From positions 43,337 through 107,336 of the forward strand of contig CAMDJW010000003.1 of assembly GCA_945901025.1 (NCBI GenBank): 64,000 bases of DNA, given 5' to 3'. The notes beneath the pieces are model-generated. The model did no database searches and had not been told where the DNA came from. It saw nothing but the letters and a program-made list of their open reading frames with translations. Origin of the DNA: Spirosoma fluviale. GTDB lineage: Bacteria; Bacteroidota; Bacteroidia; Cytophagales; Spirosomataceae. Below, in pieces: positions 52,087-60,838 of this stretch (position 1 is the first letter of the stretch; each line of letters opens with the position of its first letter). Position numbers and translations under genes: made by a program.

Positions 52087-53424
52087 TAAATTTTTAACAG
52101 CCTCATTGACTTTTTCAAATCCAAATTTAGACCAGACTTGGGTTTTTTGTTGGGCTATCTCCGCCAAACCTAAATTGCCGATACTCCCCAAATGGTTGTG
52201 ATTTAATTCTTTAGAGATACTGGCAAACTCCCCACTTTCAATTTTTTTGCCCACAGTTTGGTAAGCTTCACGGAATGGAATTCCTGCCAATACTAATTTA
52301 TTTACCTCCTCAACGGAGTAAAGTAAATCGTATTTTGGGTCATTTAAAATATTTTTTTTGACCTTAATTTCCTCCATCATAAATTGGGTAATATGAAGAC
52401 AGTCTAGAATTTCATCGATGGCGGGCATCAATAATTCTTTGGTCAATTGCATTTCACGATGGTATCCAGAAGGTAAATTGCTCATCAGTAATTGCAAATC
52501 ATTGGGTGCACCTTTTAGTTTATTGGCCTTGCCCCTTAATAATTCCGCCACATCTGGATTTTTTTTATGGGGCATAATGGAACTTCCCGTCGTCAATTCA
52601 GAGGGTAATTCAATGAATCCGAAATTTTGCGAATTGTATAAACAGACATCCATGGCAAGCCGACTCAGTGTTGTGGCTAATTGGGCAATGGCAGTCAACA
52701 CATAAAATTCAGTTTTACCCCTAGACATTTGTGCATTCACCACGTTCACATGTGGTGCCTCAAAACCCAATAATTGGGTCGTCATTTCTCTATTTAAAGG
52801 GAAAGATGAACCGTAACCTGCCCCTGAACCTAGTGGGTTTTTATTAGCCAAACGAAACGCAGCTTCTAATAACTCGGCATCTTCCACCAGACATTCTGCA
52901 TAAGCACCAAACCAAAGTCCAAAGGACGAAGGCATTGCGATTTGTAAATGAGTATATCCAGGGATTAAATCACCTTTGTGGGCCTCACTCTTTTTGATTA
53001 AAACGTCAAATAAAGAAGAAACGGAATTGGCAATTTCCTCAATTTTTGCCCGCATAAATAATTTCAAATCCACCAAAACCTGGTCATTCCGAGATCTACC
53101 CGCATGAATTTTCTTTCCTGTGTCGCCTAATTTTTGCGTCAACAAGTACTCTATTTGGGAGTGGACATCCTCCATCCCTTCGTCGATCGAAAAAGTACCG
53201 GCTTCAATCCCCACTAAAATTTGTTTCAATTCTTTCTCAAGCGTTGCTTGATCTGAGTGGCTCAACAAATTAACCGAGTCAGACGCTAACATTTTAATGT
53301 GCGCTAAAGAGCCAATGACGTCATGACGAGCTAAAAGTAGATCATACGCTGGATCATTCCCAATCGTAAATTTTTCAATTTTAGCGTCTGTCGACTGATT
53401 TTCTTTTTGCCAAAGTTTTGCCAC
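52078..53424 (-). CDS. argH: Argininosuccinate lyase
   Basis: This 448-residue enzyme splits argininosuccinate into arginine and fumarate, the last arginine step. It has KLWQKENQSTD at the start, GKKIHAGRSRNDQVLVD, the family loop GSSIMPHKKNPDVAELLRGK (near residue 275) and TGYTHLQ-like PGYTHLQIAMP. All catalytic motifs are intact. It is the last gene of the argF'-argB-argE-argH operon (4-nt gap from argE). argG, argC and argD are not in the window. Confidence 0.96.
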   Translation of the reverse strand: MAKLWQKENQSTDAKIEKFTIGNDPAYDLLLARHDVIGSLAHIKMLASDSVNLLSHSDQATLEKELKQILVGIEAGTFSIDEGMEDVHSQIEYLLTQKLGDTGKKIHAGRSRNDQVLVDLKLFMRAKIEEIANSVSSLFDVLIKKSEAHKGDLIPGYTHLQIAMPSSFGLWFGAYAECLVEDAELLEAAFRLANKNPLGSGAGYGSSFPLNREMTTQLLGFEAPHVNVVNAQMSRGKTEFYVLTAIAQLATTLSRLAMDVCLYNSQNFGFIELPSELTTGSSIMPHKKNPDVAELLRGKANKLKGAPNDLQLLMSNLPSGYHREMQLTKELLMPAIDEILDCLHITQFMMEEIKVKKNILNDPKYDLLYSVEEVNKLVLAGIPFREAYQTVGKKIESGEFASISKELNHNHLGSIGNLGLAEIAQQKTQVWSKFGFEKVNEAVKNLLA

Positions 53425-53428
53425 GTCT

Positions 53429-54496
53429 TTAAGAATTTAATTGTTTGATTAAAGTTTGGTATGTCTGAATTCCCTGCTTTAGTTCATCCAATAATATATA
53501 TTCATCTGCCGTATGCGACCTCCCTGAATGTCCCGGACCTATTTTTACGGAAGGGCAATGCAACAAAGCCTGATCAGATAGGGTAGGAGAGCCAAAGGTT
53601 TGAATCCCTAATTTTTCAGCTGCCTGAACAATGGGATGTTCTGAGTCAATTTTACTTGGTTTTAGCCGCAAGGACCTAGGTTTTAATTTGGCTTTCACCA
53701 ATTTCTGCAAGGTTTCTAAAACTTCTTCTAAGGTGTAGCATTCGTTGACCCGACAGTCAATACTAAATTCACAAATTTCTGGAATGACATTATGTTGTTT
53801 TCCCGCGTTAATTACCGTTACGGTTGTTTTTACGGGGCCTAATAAGTCTGAAATTTTGGGAAATTTGAATGCATTTATTTTTGAAATATCTTCGATAGCC
53901 AACTCGATGGCATTAATTCCTTCTTCCCGAGCCGCATGACCAGATTTTCCCTTAGACACAGCGTCTATCACCATGAGCCCTTTTTCAGCGATGGCCAATT
54001 GGCAATCAGTCGGTTCGCCGATAATAGCCCAAGAAATTTTTGGAAATTCGTTGGAATTTAAAAGTGATTCAATACCATTTACCCCTGAAATTTCTTCTTC
54101 TCCTGTAGCTGCAATGACTAAATTAAAGGGTAGTTGGGCCTCATAAAAATAACAAAAAGTTGATATTAAGCATACAAGACTAGCGCCTGCATCATTGCTT
54201 CCTAAACCCATTAATTTGCCATCTACTTCGGTAGCGGAAAAGGGATCTAAGGTCCATGAAGCATTAGCTTTCACGGTATCGTGATGAGAATTTAAAAGGA
54301 TACTAGGTTTGTTTAGGTCAAATAACAGATTGCTAGCCCATATATTATTATGTAGCCGCTTTGTTGGTATATTTTTAGACTTAAAAAAACGTTCAATAAT
54401 CAAAGCTGTTCCCTCCTCTTCCCGGCTCAAAGACGGACAGGCTATTAGTTGGCCTAATAGTTTTTTAGCATCCTGAAATTGAGTTTCACTATTCAT
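53429..54496 (-). CDS. argE: M20 family deacylase, acylornithine deacetylase type (ArgE)
   Basis: This 355-residue zinc peptidase-fold protein has the metal-binding LLNSHHDTVKA (His-Asp pair near residue 68), GLGSNDAGAS with the bridging aspartate, and AATGEEEISGVNG with the catalytic glutamate. The C-terminal metal histidine region is GPGHSGRSHTADEY. In this operon it should remove the acetyl or succinyl group from the acylated pathway intermediate. It could be read as a DapE-like succinyl-diaminopimelate desuccinylase, but position between argB and argH decides for arginine. Confidence 0.88.
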   Translation of the reverse strand: MNSETQFQDAKKLLGQLIACPSLSREEEGTALIIERFFKSKNIPTKRLHNNIWASNLLFDLNKPSILLNSHHDTVKANASWTLDPFSATEVDGKLMGLGSNDAGASLVCLISTFCYFYEAQLPFNLVIAATGEEEISGVNGIESLLNSNEFPKISWAIIGEPTDCQLAIAEKGLMVIDAVSKGKSGHAAREEGINAIELAIEDISKINAFKFPKISDLLGPVKTTVTVINAGKQHNVIPEICEFSIDCRVNECYTLEEVLETLQKLVKAKLKPRSLRLKPSKIDSEHPIVQAAEKLGIQTFGSPTLSDQALLHCPSVKIGPGHSGRSHTADEYILLDELKQGIQTYQTLIKQLNS

Positions 54497-54497
54497 T

Positions 54498-55277
54498 TTA
54501 AGCTTTTATTTGAGTGCCTTGGCTGGCATCATTTAAGTCATCTGCATGACAAAGTCTGACTAATTTGACTCCTTTAGAAATGGCTAATAGCGCATTTTCT
54601 AATTTAGGGATCATGCCTTCCGTGACAATTCCTTCCTTCTTTAATGCTGCAAAGGAAGTTTCATTGATCATAGGGATTACAGAATTATCGTCTGCTGGCT
54701 CTTTAAGTACCCCTCTTTTTTCAAAGCAATAAACTAAATCTACATCAAAATCGCTACTTAAACCAATCGCAATCGACTGGGCTAAGGTATCAGCATTTGT
54801 GTTAAGTAAATGGCCTTCATCATTTGCCGTAATCGGGGCAAATATGGGACTAAAACCTATATGCAATAAATCTTTAATTCCTTTGGTGTTTACCTCTACT
54901 ATGTCACCCACAAATCCGAAGTCAATGGGAATTGGATTTCTTTTTTTCGCTTTGATCAATCCACCGTCTGGGCCTGTTAAGCCCATTGCGTTACATTTTT
55001 TTGACTGTAGATAGGCTACGATGGATTTGTTGATCCACCCAGCATAAACCATGGTGACAATCTGAAGACTTTTTTCATCTGTCACTCTTCTGCCATCGAC
55101 CATTTGGGTTTCAATACCTAGGTTTTTGGCCATTTGGGTTGCTATTTTACCACCTCCGTGCACTAAAATTTTAAATCCCGGAATGAGCGCAAAATTCGTT
55201 AAAAATGAATTTAATACATCTGGGTTATCGATGATATTTCCACCTATTTTAATGACATGAATTTGGGTCTTTTCCAT
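54498..55277 (-). CDS. argB: Acetylglutamate kinase
   Basis: The start at 55277 gives MEKTQIHVIKIGGNIIDNPD, the expected ArgB opening, 5 nt after the argF' stop and a 259-residue protein. An in-frame extension to 55355 would overlap argF' and has no family similarity. It phosphorylates N-acyl-glutamate. Motifs include KILVHGGGKIATQMAK (nucleotide/substrate loop), GLTGPDGGLIKA and the C-terminal EGIVTEGMIPKLENAL with the conserved Lys-Leu. One nucleotide separates its stop from argE. Confidence 0.94.
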   Translation of the reverse strand: MEKTQIHVIKIGGNIIDNPDVLNSFLTNFALIPGFKILVHGGGKIATQMAKNLGIETQMVDGRRVTDEKSLQIVTMVYAGWINKSIVAYLQSKKCNAMGLTGPDGGLIKAKKRNPIPIDFGFVGDIVEVNTKGIKDLLHIGFSPIFAPITANDEGHLLNTNADTLAQSIAIGLSSDFDVDLVYCFEKRGVLKEPADDNSVIPMINETSFAALKKEGIVTEGMIPKLENALLAISKGVKLVRLCHADDLNDASQGTQIKA

Positions 55278-55282
55278 GTTTT

Positions 55283-56257
55283 TTAAAATAGGTAAGGGCT
55301 TTCTTCCCTCATGAGCGTTAAAATCATTTCCTTTAAAACTACTTGCGCTGCCCAAACCCTATTTCCCGCTTGTTGGATTACAATCGAGTGTTCGGAATCT
55401 AATACAGCATCTTCTACCACTACATTTCTTCTAACGGGTAAGCAGTGCATGAATTTAGCATTGTTGGTCAATTTCATTTTATCCATAGTAACCATCCAAG
55501 CAGGATCTGAGGAAAGTATTTTTCCGTAATCTTGATAGGAGGACCAGTTTTTGGCGTATATAAAATCAGCGCCTTCAAAGGCTTCTTTGGGGTCATAACA
55601 AATCTTGGCGTCACCTGCAAACTCAGGAGCTAGTTCATAGCCTTTGGGGTGTGCAATCTTGAAGTCTACATCTGCGTGATTCATCCATTCCGCAAAAGAA
55701 TTAGGCACACATTGTGGCAAAGCTTTTACATGGGGGGCCCAAGTTAAAACCACTTTGGGCCTTTGTACTGTTTTATATTCATTGATCGTAATTAAATCCG
55801 TTAGGGATTGCAAAGGATGCCTAGTGGCTGATTCCAAACTGATCAAAGGTTTACCTGTATATTTTAAAAATTGGTTTAGTACTTTTTCTGAATAATCTTC
55901 CTCTCTATCCACTAAACCTGGAAAGCTCCTCACTCCTACGATGTCGCAATATTGGCCAGCAACAGCCGCCGCTTCAGAAATATGCTCGGCTTTATCACCG
56001 TTCATGATCACACCTTCATTCATTTCTAATTGCCATGAATCAGCTCCCACATTCATGATCATCACTTCCATGCCTAGATTTTGAGCTGCTTTTTGAGTGG
56101 AAAGACGCGTTCTTAAACTTGAATTAAAAAATAATAGGCCTAAGGTTCTATTTTTCCCAAGGTGTTTATCGGAATGAGGAGTTTTCTTCATCAATAATGC
56201 TTCATTGATGAGATTTTGAATATTGTATGCGTCTTTTATTGAAGTGAAGTTGTGCAT
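55283..56257 (-). CDS. argF': N-acyl-L-ornithine carbamoyltransferase (ArgF', probably succinylornithine type)
   Basis: This 324-residue transcarbamylase has FFNSSLRTRLSTQKAAQNLG (carbamoyl-phosphate loop), the MNGDKAEH loop, VGVRSFPGL, ESATRHPLQSLTDLI and HCLPVRRN. It belongs to the acylornithine group of Bacteroidota and Xanthomonas rather than ordinary ArgF. The residue distinguishing substrates, Glu in the Xanthomonas acetylornithine enzyme and Pro-90 in the Bacteroides succinylornithine enzyme, is Ala-90 here. That is closer to the succinyl type. It is the first gene of the operon, behind a -7 box at 56299-56306. Confidence 0.92.
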   Translation of the reverse strand: MHNFTSIKDAYNIQNLINEALLMKKTPHSDKHLGKNRTLGLLFFNSSLRTRLSTQKAAQNLGMEVMIMNVGADSWQLEMNEGVIMNGDKAEHISEAAAVAGQYCDIVGVRSFPGLVDREEDYSEKVLNQFLKYTGKPLISLESATRHPLQSLTDLITINEYKTVQRPKVVLTWAPHVKALPQCVPNSFAEWMNHADVDFKIAHPKGYELAPEFAGDAKICYDPKEAFEGADFIYAKNWSSYQDYGKILSSDPAWMVTMDKMKLTNNAKFMHCLPVRRNVVVEDAVLDSEHSIVIQQAGNRVWAAQVVLKEMILTLMREESPYLF

Positions 56258-56298
56258 AATTTTTTATGGTAGCTTGATCTTAAAAGCAATTAATTTAG

Positions 56299-56306
56299 CA
56301 AAATTA
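56299..56306 (-). promoter_or_regulatory. Probable -7 promoter box of the arg operon
   Basis: On the minus strand this reads TAATTTTG, matching TAnnTTTG, and lies 41 bases before the argF' ATG in the 80-nt gap after the acetyltransferase gene. No standard -33 partner is clear. Confidence 0.35.
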
Positions 56307-56337
56307 CCAAAATATATCGAATGGAAAGGGTTTAACC

Positions 56338-56907
56338 CTACATTTCATTTAATCTTAAAAATGATCGGACACATTCCCAACCATACACTTGGATGGGTTC
56401 AGGGATGTTGATTTGCTTTTCACCTATTATTTTAAAATTATTTTTTTGTAAAACTTTTTGCGAATTGAGGTTGAGGATGGGAGTTTCAGCTTTCATTATT
56501 TTCAAATCAGGATCTTTAAAAGCCCAGTTTTTCAATGCATCAACTGCCTCAGTGGCGAAGCCTGAGCCTCTGAATTTTTGGTCTATCACATAGCCTATTT
56601 CCGTGCATCCTTCGTTGTTTGGCATTCCTGATAATCCTATGCCCCCTATAGAGCAGGTCTTTTCTTTCAGGATTATTTCCCAATTTGTGTACCAAGTAAA
56701 TTCCAATGGAAATTTTTTAGTCATGGGTAACCAAAAATCACGCAAGGCTAATGCAGTTTCATCTTGATAAAACTTTTCTACTTCCCATGAGTTAGGTAGA
56801 AGTTGAAGAAATTTTTCAAGACTTTCTCTTCCTGAAAGATTCCAAATTTGGAGCATTTCATGATCAAGCGGAATAAGTTGGAGCCTTGATGTTTGAATGG
56901 ATATCAT
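56338..56907 (-). CDS. GNAT family N-acetyltransferase (RimJ/RimL-like)
   Basis: This 189-residue protein opens with the RimL-type ISIQTSRLQLIPLDHEMLQ. The acetyl-CoA-binding motif A is EIGYVIDQKFRGSGFATEA, followed by ETPILNLNSQKVLQKNNFK. Such enzymes acetylate protein N-termini, ribosomal proteins, antibiotics or small amines; the substrate is unknown. It precedes the arg operon on the same strand but has an 80-nt gap with a promoter box after it, and it is not ArgA-like, so a role in arginine synthesis is doubtful. Confidence 0.85.
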   Translation of the reverse strand: MISIQTSRLQLIPLDHEMLQIWNLSGRESLEKFLQLLPNSWEVEKFYQDETALALRDFWLPMTKKFPLEFTWYTNWEIILKEKTCSIGGIGLSGMPNNEGCTEIGYVIDQKFRGSGFATEAVDALKNWAFKDPDLKIMKAETPILNLNSQKVLQKNNFKIIGEKQINIPEPIQVYGWECVRSFLRLNEM

Positions 56908-57054
56908 GAAAACAATGAATAGATTTTTTGATTGACCTACAAATTAACCAAATTGGTCGCAAAAAATAAGCGTGTAAATAATAATGATAGAATATTGTGA
57001 ACGATTTAAAAACACAAGATTTCAAATCTAGTCAATTGCCATAATAAACAAAAT

Positions 57055-59685
57055 ATGAAAAAATTATTTCTTTTATTTTCCCTATTGGGAGCTTGTCAAA
57101 TTTCAAATGCTCAGATACCAACTGGTTTAGGTGGTTTCTCAGGAGCCGCTCCTAGAAAAGAAGCTGTTGCAGCTCCAGTAGCGCCGAAAGGATCTGCTAA
57201 AATTGTGGGTTATCTTTTAGACTCAACAGATTCTAAACCGGTTGAATTTGCTTCCGTTGCTTTGATCAATAAAACTACAGGCAGACCCGTGGATGGAACA
57301 GTCGCTGACCAAGTAGGTAAATTCACCATAACGAAGGTTGCTGTTGGAAGTTACAAATTGGTTGCTTCCTTCTTAGGTTATAACAGTATCACCATTCCGG
57401 TCGAAATTACTGGTAAAAATGATGATAAGGATTTAGGTGTGATTCGTATGGGTTCCAACACCCAGATGCTTGCTGAAGTAACTGTAGAAGGCCAAAGAGC
57501 CTTAATTGAAGAGAAAGTTGACAGAACAGTTTATAACGCTGAGAAAGATCAAACAAATCGCGGGGGAGATGCAACAGACGTTTTGAAAAAAGTTCCGATG
57601 TTATCAGTTGACCTAGACGGAAATCCTTCTTTGAGGGGTTCTTCAAATATCAAAGTATTAATTAACAACAAGCCATCGACTATTTTGGCATCAAACATTG
57701 CGGATGCCCTAAAGCAAATTCCAGCAGATATGATTAAGACGGTGGAGGTAATTACTTCTCCATCAGCAAGATATGATGCGGAGGGTAGCGCGGGTATCAT
57801 TAACATTGTGACTAAGAAAAATACTTTACAAGGTTTAACTTTCTCATTTGATACTTCGGCAGGTGTTCGAGGTTCCAGTTTATCGATGAACGGAAACTTC
57901 CGAAATAAAACATGGGGAATGACATTAGGCGGTTATGGTCGCTCTCAATATAATGTGAATGGTCAATCTGAGTCGATTCAAACAACTTCAAATAATGGTA
58001 TTTTAACCAGAAATGTTCAGACATCAGATACTAGAAGTAGTGGGTTGTTCGGAAATTACCAATTGGGTTTTGATTGGGATATTAATAAATTTAACTCCAT
58101 TACGGCCTCATCTAGAATTGGATTTAGAAATGGAAATAGTTGGGGTGATGGTTTACGCCAAGTTAGAAATGATAAATTATTTAGCTTAAGAAATACCAAC
58201 TCATTGGATGAATCGGCCAACATAGACTTGAATATAGACTATACGCATACTTTCACCAAACCACAAAAAGAGTTCAGTATTTTAGCGATGATGTCTAATA
58301 ACAACCGTACAAATGATTTTTTCAATGATATCATGAATCCGAATTCATCCATGTCTCAAATCATGAATTCAATCAAAAACATAAATGGTTCGGTGAATAA
58401 AGAGGCTACTTTGCAATTAGATTATCAAACGCCAATTACCAAAATGCAAATGATTGAGTTTGGAGCAAAGATCATAGGTCGTCAAGTAAATTCTGATTAT
58501 GCATCTTTCTTGAATCCGACTGGAAATGACCCTTCAAACTATACAAAAGTTAACTTAGCGAATTTGCCAAGTAACGTGTTTGATTACAACCAAAATATTT
58601 TGGGGACTTATTTTTCTTATACCCTTAGTACAATAAGTAAGTGGAGCATGAAGTTTGGTGGTCGTTACGAGTACACGGACATCGAGGCTAGTTTCTTGAA
58701 AAAAGAAGGTCAGAATTTAACCATTCCTCCTTACGGTGTTTTAGTGCCAAGTTTCAATATGTCGAAAACATTTAAGTCGGGTACTTGGAGATTTAGTTTT
58801 AATCGCCGTATCCAAAGACCGGGTATTCAAAATTTGAATCCTAACGTAAATGCTACGAATCCATTAAATATTTCACAAGGAAATCCAAACTTGTCCCCTG
58901 AATATGCGAATAATTATGAAATTAATTATAGCAAGTTTGTGAAGCAAACCTATATTTCTACTGCGCTTTTCGTTAGAAATAATACAGGAGCGATTAATCA
59001 AATCAGAACGGTTGTTGGCGATACAGTAAAAACAACTTCCATGAATATTGGCGTTGAGAATGCGTATGGAATGAACATTAACATCAACATGAATTTGTCA
59101 AATAAATTGATGATTGGTGGTGGTGGTGACTTTTCTTACATGGTTTTGAAAAATAATGTAGCTGATCCATTAATGAATGCAAGTAATGAAGGTTTGCAAT
59201 CTAATTTCAGGATATTTGGTAATTATAATATAGGAAATGGTTGGGGCGCTCAGTTATTCTCATTCTATCGTCCAAACCAAATTTTATTACAGGGAACTCA
59301 AGGAGGTTTTGGAATTTACAGCTTAAGTTTAAAGAAGGATTTCAAAAACAAGAAGGGGAGTATTGGTTTTGGTGCAGAGAATTTCTTGACAAACGGTATG
59401 ACAATTCGTAGCGAAACTAAAACGCCATTGATTACCCAACAAAGTACTAATGTGCTAAGAAATATGAACTTTAAGATTAATGTATCTTACCGTTTTGGAA
59501 AAATGAGTTTCAATCCGACTAAGCGGAAGAAATCAGTAAGCAATGATGACCAAAAAGATGGTGATGGCGATGCTACTCCTGCACCTGCACAACCAATGAT
59601 GCCTGGAATGGGTGGTGGTGATCGTGGAAGCCGTGGAGGCGGAGGAGGCTACAATGGTGGCGGTGGATTTGGAGGTCCAAGATAA
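57055..59685 (+). CDS. TonB-receptor-type outer-membrane beta-barrel protein with Gly-rich C-terminal tail
   Basis: This 876-residue protein has a signal peptide (about residues 1-19). A carboxypeptidase-like domain (KIVGYLLDSTDSKPVEFASV onward) leads into a TonB-plug-like region with ATDVLKKVPMLSVDLDGNPS and KTVEVITSPSARYDAEGSAG. The barrel resembles the OMP_b-brl_3 family and ends near residue 813 (NVSYRFGKMSF). About 60 further residues form a charged, Pro- and Gly-rich tail (RGSRGGGGGYNGGGGFGG). True TonB coupling is uncertain, as no clear TonB box is visible. The gene is solitary and followed by a terminator. Confidence 0.87.
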   Translation: MKKLFLLFSLLGACQISNAQIPTGLGGFSGAAPRKEAVAAPVAPKGSAKIVGYLLDSTDSKPVEFASVALINKTTGRPVDGTVADQVGKFTITKVAVGSYKLVASFLGYNSITIPVEITGKNDDKDLGVIRMGSNTQMLAEVTVEGQRALIEEKVDRTVYNAEKDQTNRGGDATDVLKKVPMLSVDLDGNPSLRGSSNIKVLINNKPSTILASNIADALKQIPADMIKTVEVITSPSARYDAEGSAGIINIVTKKNTLQGLTFSFDTSAGVRGSSLSMNGNFRNKTWGMTLGGYGRSQYNVNGQSESIQTTSNNGILTRNVQTSDTRSSGLFGNYQLGFDWDINKFNSITASSRIGFRNGNSWGDGLRQVRNDKLFSLRNTNSLDESANIDLNIDYTHTFTKPQKEFSILAMMSNNNRTNDFFNDIMNPNSSMSQIMNSIKNINGSVNKEATLQLDYQTPITKMQMIEFGAKIIGRQVNSDYASFLNPTGNDPSNYTKVNLANLPSNVFDYNQNILGTYFSYTLSTISKWSMKFGGRYEYTDIEASFLKKEGQNLTIPPYGVLVPSFNMSKTFKSGTWRFSFNRRIQRPGIQNLNPNVNATNPLNISQGNPNLSPEYANNYEINYSKFVKQTYISTALFVRNNTGAINQIRTVVGDTVKTTSMNIGVENAYGMNININMNLSNKLMIGGGGDFSYMVLKNNVADPLMNASNEGLQSNFRIFGNYNIGNGWGAQLFSFYRPNQILLQGTQGGFGIYSLSLKKDFKNKKGSIGFGAENFLTNGMTIRSETKTPLITQQSTNVLRNMNFKINVSYRFGKMSFNPTKRKKSVSNDDQKDGDGDATPAPAQPMMPGMGGGDRGSRGGGGGYNGGGGFGGPR

Positions 59686-59736
59686 TAATAGATAGGTAGT
59701 AAAATAAATATTAGAGTTTTAGATTGTTTAAAAGAG

Positions 59737-59762
59737 AGAGACTTAATGTCTCTTTTTTTTTT
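59737..59762 (+). terminator. Rho-independent terminator after the TonB-type barrel gene
   Basis: The stem AGAGAC/GTCTCT (59737-59742 and 59748-59753) with a TTAAT loop is followed by ten T. It sits between the convergent barrel and polyprenyl synthase genes. Confidence 0.82.
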
Positions 59763-59771
59763 GTCTAAATT

Positions 59772-60746
59772 TTATTTATTACGCTCGATGGTATAGCTGA
59801 TCAAGTCTTCCAATGATTTTCGGTAGCTAGATTCGGGAAATTGTTGCAAGAGTACTTTGGCCTCATTGGCATAATCATTCATGCGTTTATTGGCATATTG
59901 AAGTCCTCCGGTTGATTTAACAAAATCAATCACCTCCCGTACTTTTTTAGGATTCTCTGATTCGTTTTTAATGATTTGAATGATCTGCTTTTTTGTTGAC
60001 CGTGTAGTATTTTGTAAAGCATAAATTAAAGGCAAGGTCATTTTCTTTTCTTTGATATCGATCCCTAGGGGTTTACCGATTTCTGCATCCCCATAGTCAA
60101 AAAGATCATCTTTGATTTGGAAGGCTATTCCGACTTTTTCGCCAAAATTTCGGGCTATTTCGGCATATTTTTCATCCGCATCCGTGGATTGCACACCGAT
60201 TGCACAGCAGGCAGAAATCAACGTAGCTGTTTTTTTGGTGATGATATCAAAATATACCTCTTCTGTAATATCTAATTTTCTCGCTTTTTCAATTTGTAAT
60301 AATTCGCCCTCAGACATTTCCCTCACAGCGGTTGATACCGAAGTAAGCAGGTCAAAATCTTTGTTTTCTACGGAAAGCAAAAGACCTTTTGAAAGCAGGT
60401 AGTCTCCCACAAGGACGGCTATTTTATTTTTCCAAATGGCATTGATGGAGAAAAAACCTCTACGGTAGTTTGAATCATCAACCACATCATCATGAACGAG
60501 CGTGGCCGTATGAAGTAATTCAATCAATGCTGCCCCACGATATGTTTTTTCACTAATTGTTCCTACACATCCTGCTGTCAAAAAAACGAACATAGGTCTA
60601 ATCTGTTTCCCTTTTCGTTGGACAATGTAATTCATAATGGTATCCAAAAGCATAACTTTGGACTTCATGAATTGTCTGAATTTTACTTCAAACTCCTTCA
60701 TGGGTTCCGCAATAGGGGCCTGAATAGAGCTGATCGAATAGGACAT
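59772..60746 (-). CDS. Polyprenyl diphosphate synthase
   Basis: The start at 60746 (MSYSISSIQAPIAEP) gives a 324-residue protein; an in-frame ATG at 60797 adds 17 residues not expected for the family. The enzyme elongates allylic prenyl diphosphates with isopentenyl diphosphate. It has KGKQIRPMFVFLTAG, the first Asp-rich motif LVHDDVVDDS and the second AFQIKDDLFDYGD. It probably makes the long side chain of menaquinone; exact chain length cannot be read without modelling. Its neighbour beyond a 92-nt gap is a divergent patatin-like gene. Confidence 0.92.
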   Translation of the reverse strand: MSYSISSIQAPIAEPMKEFEVKFRQFMKSKVMLLDTIMNYIVQRKGKQIRPMFVFLTAGCVGTISEKTYRGAALIELLHTATLVHDDVVDDSNYRRGFFSINAIWKNKIAVLVGDYLLSKGLLLSVENKDFDLLTSVSTAVREMSEGELLQIEKARKLDITEEVYFDIITKKTATLISACCAIGVQSTDADEKYAEIARNFGEKVGIAFQIKDDLFDYGDAEIGKPLGIDIKEKKMTLPLIYALQNTTRSTKKQIIQIIKNESENPKKVREVIDFVKSTGGLQYANKRMNDYANEAKVLLQQFPESSYRKSLEDLISYTIERNK

Positions 60747-60838
60747 AGGTGAAATCTTTTCTAGAGGATAATTGAAATTGTGTAAATTTAAGCACAATTT
60801 AGGATAATCCGTTTTCCATTTTTAAATATTGCTTCAAT

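Noticed and set aside
55278..55355. Longer ArgB start at 55355
   Set aside because: The extension lies inside argF' in another frame and has no kinase similarity; the ArgB motif begins at 55277.
56338..56907. GNAT gene next to argF' as the ArgA-type glutamate acetyltransferase
   Set aside because: The sequence starts and reads like the RimJ/RimL subfamily, has no amino-acid-kinase domain, and a promoter box lies between it and argF'.
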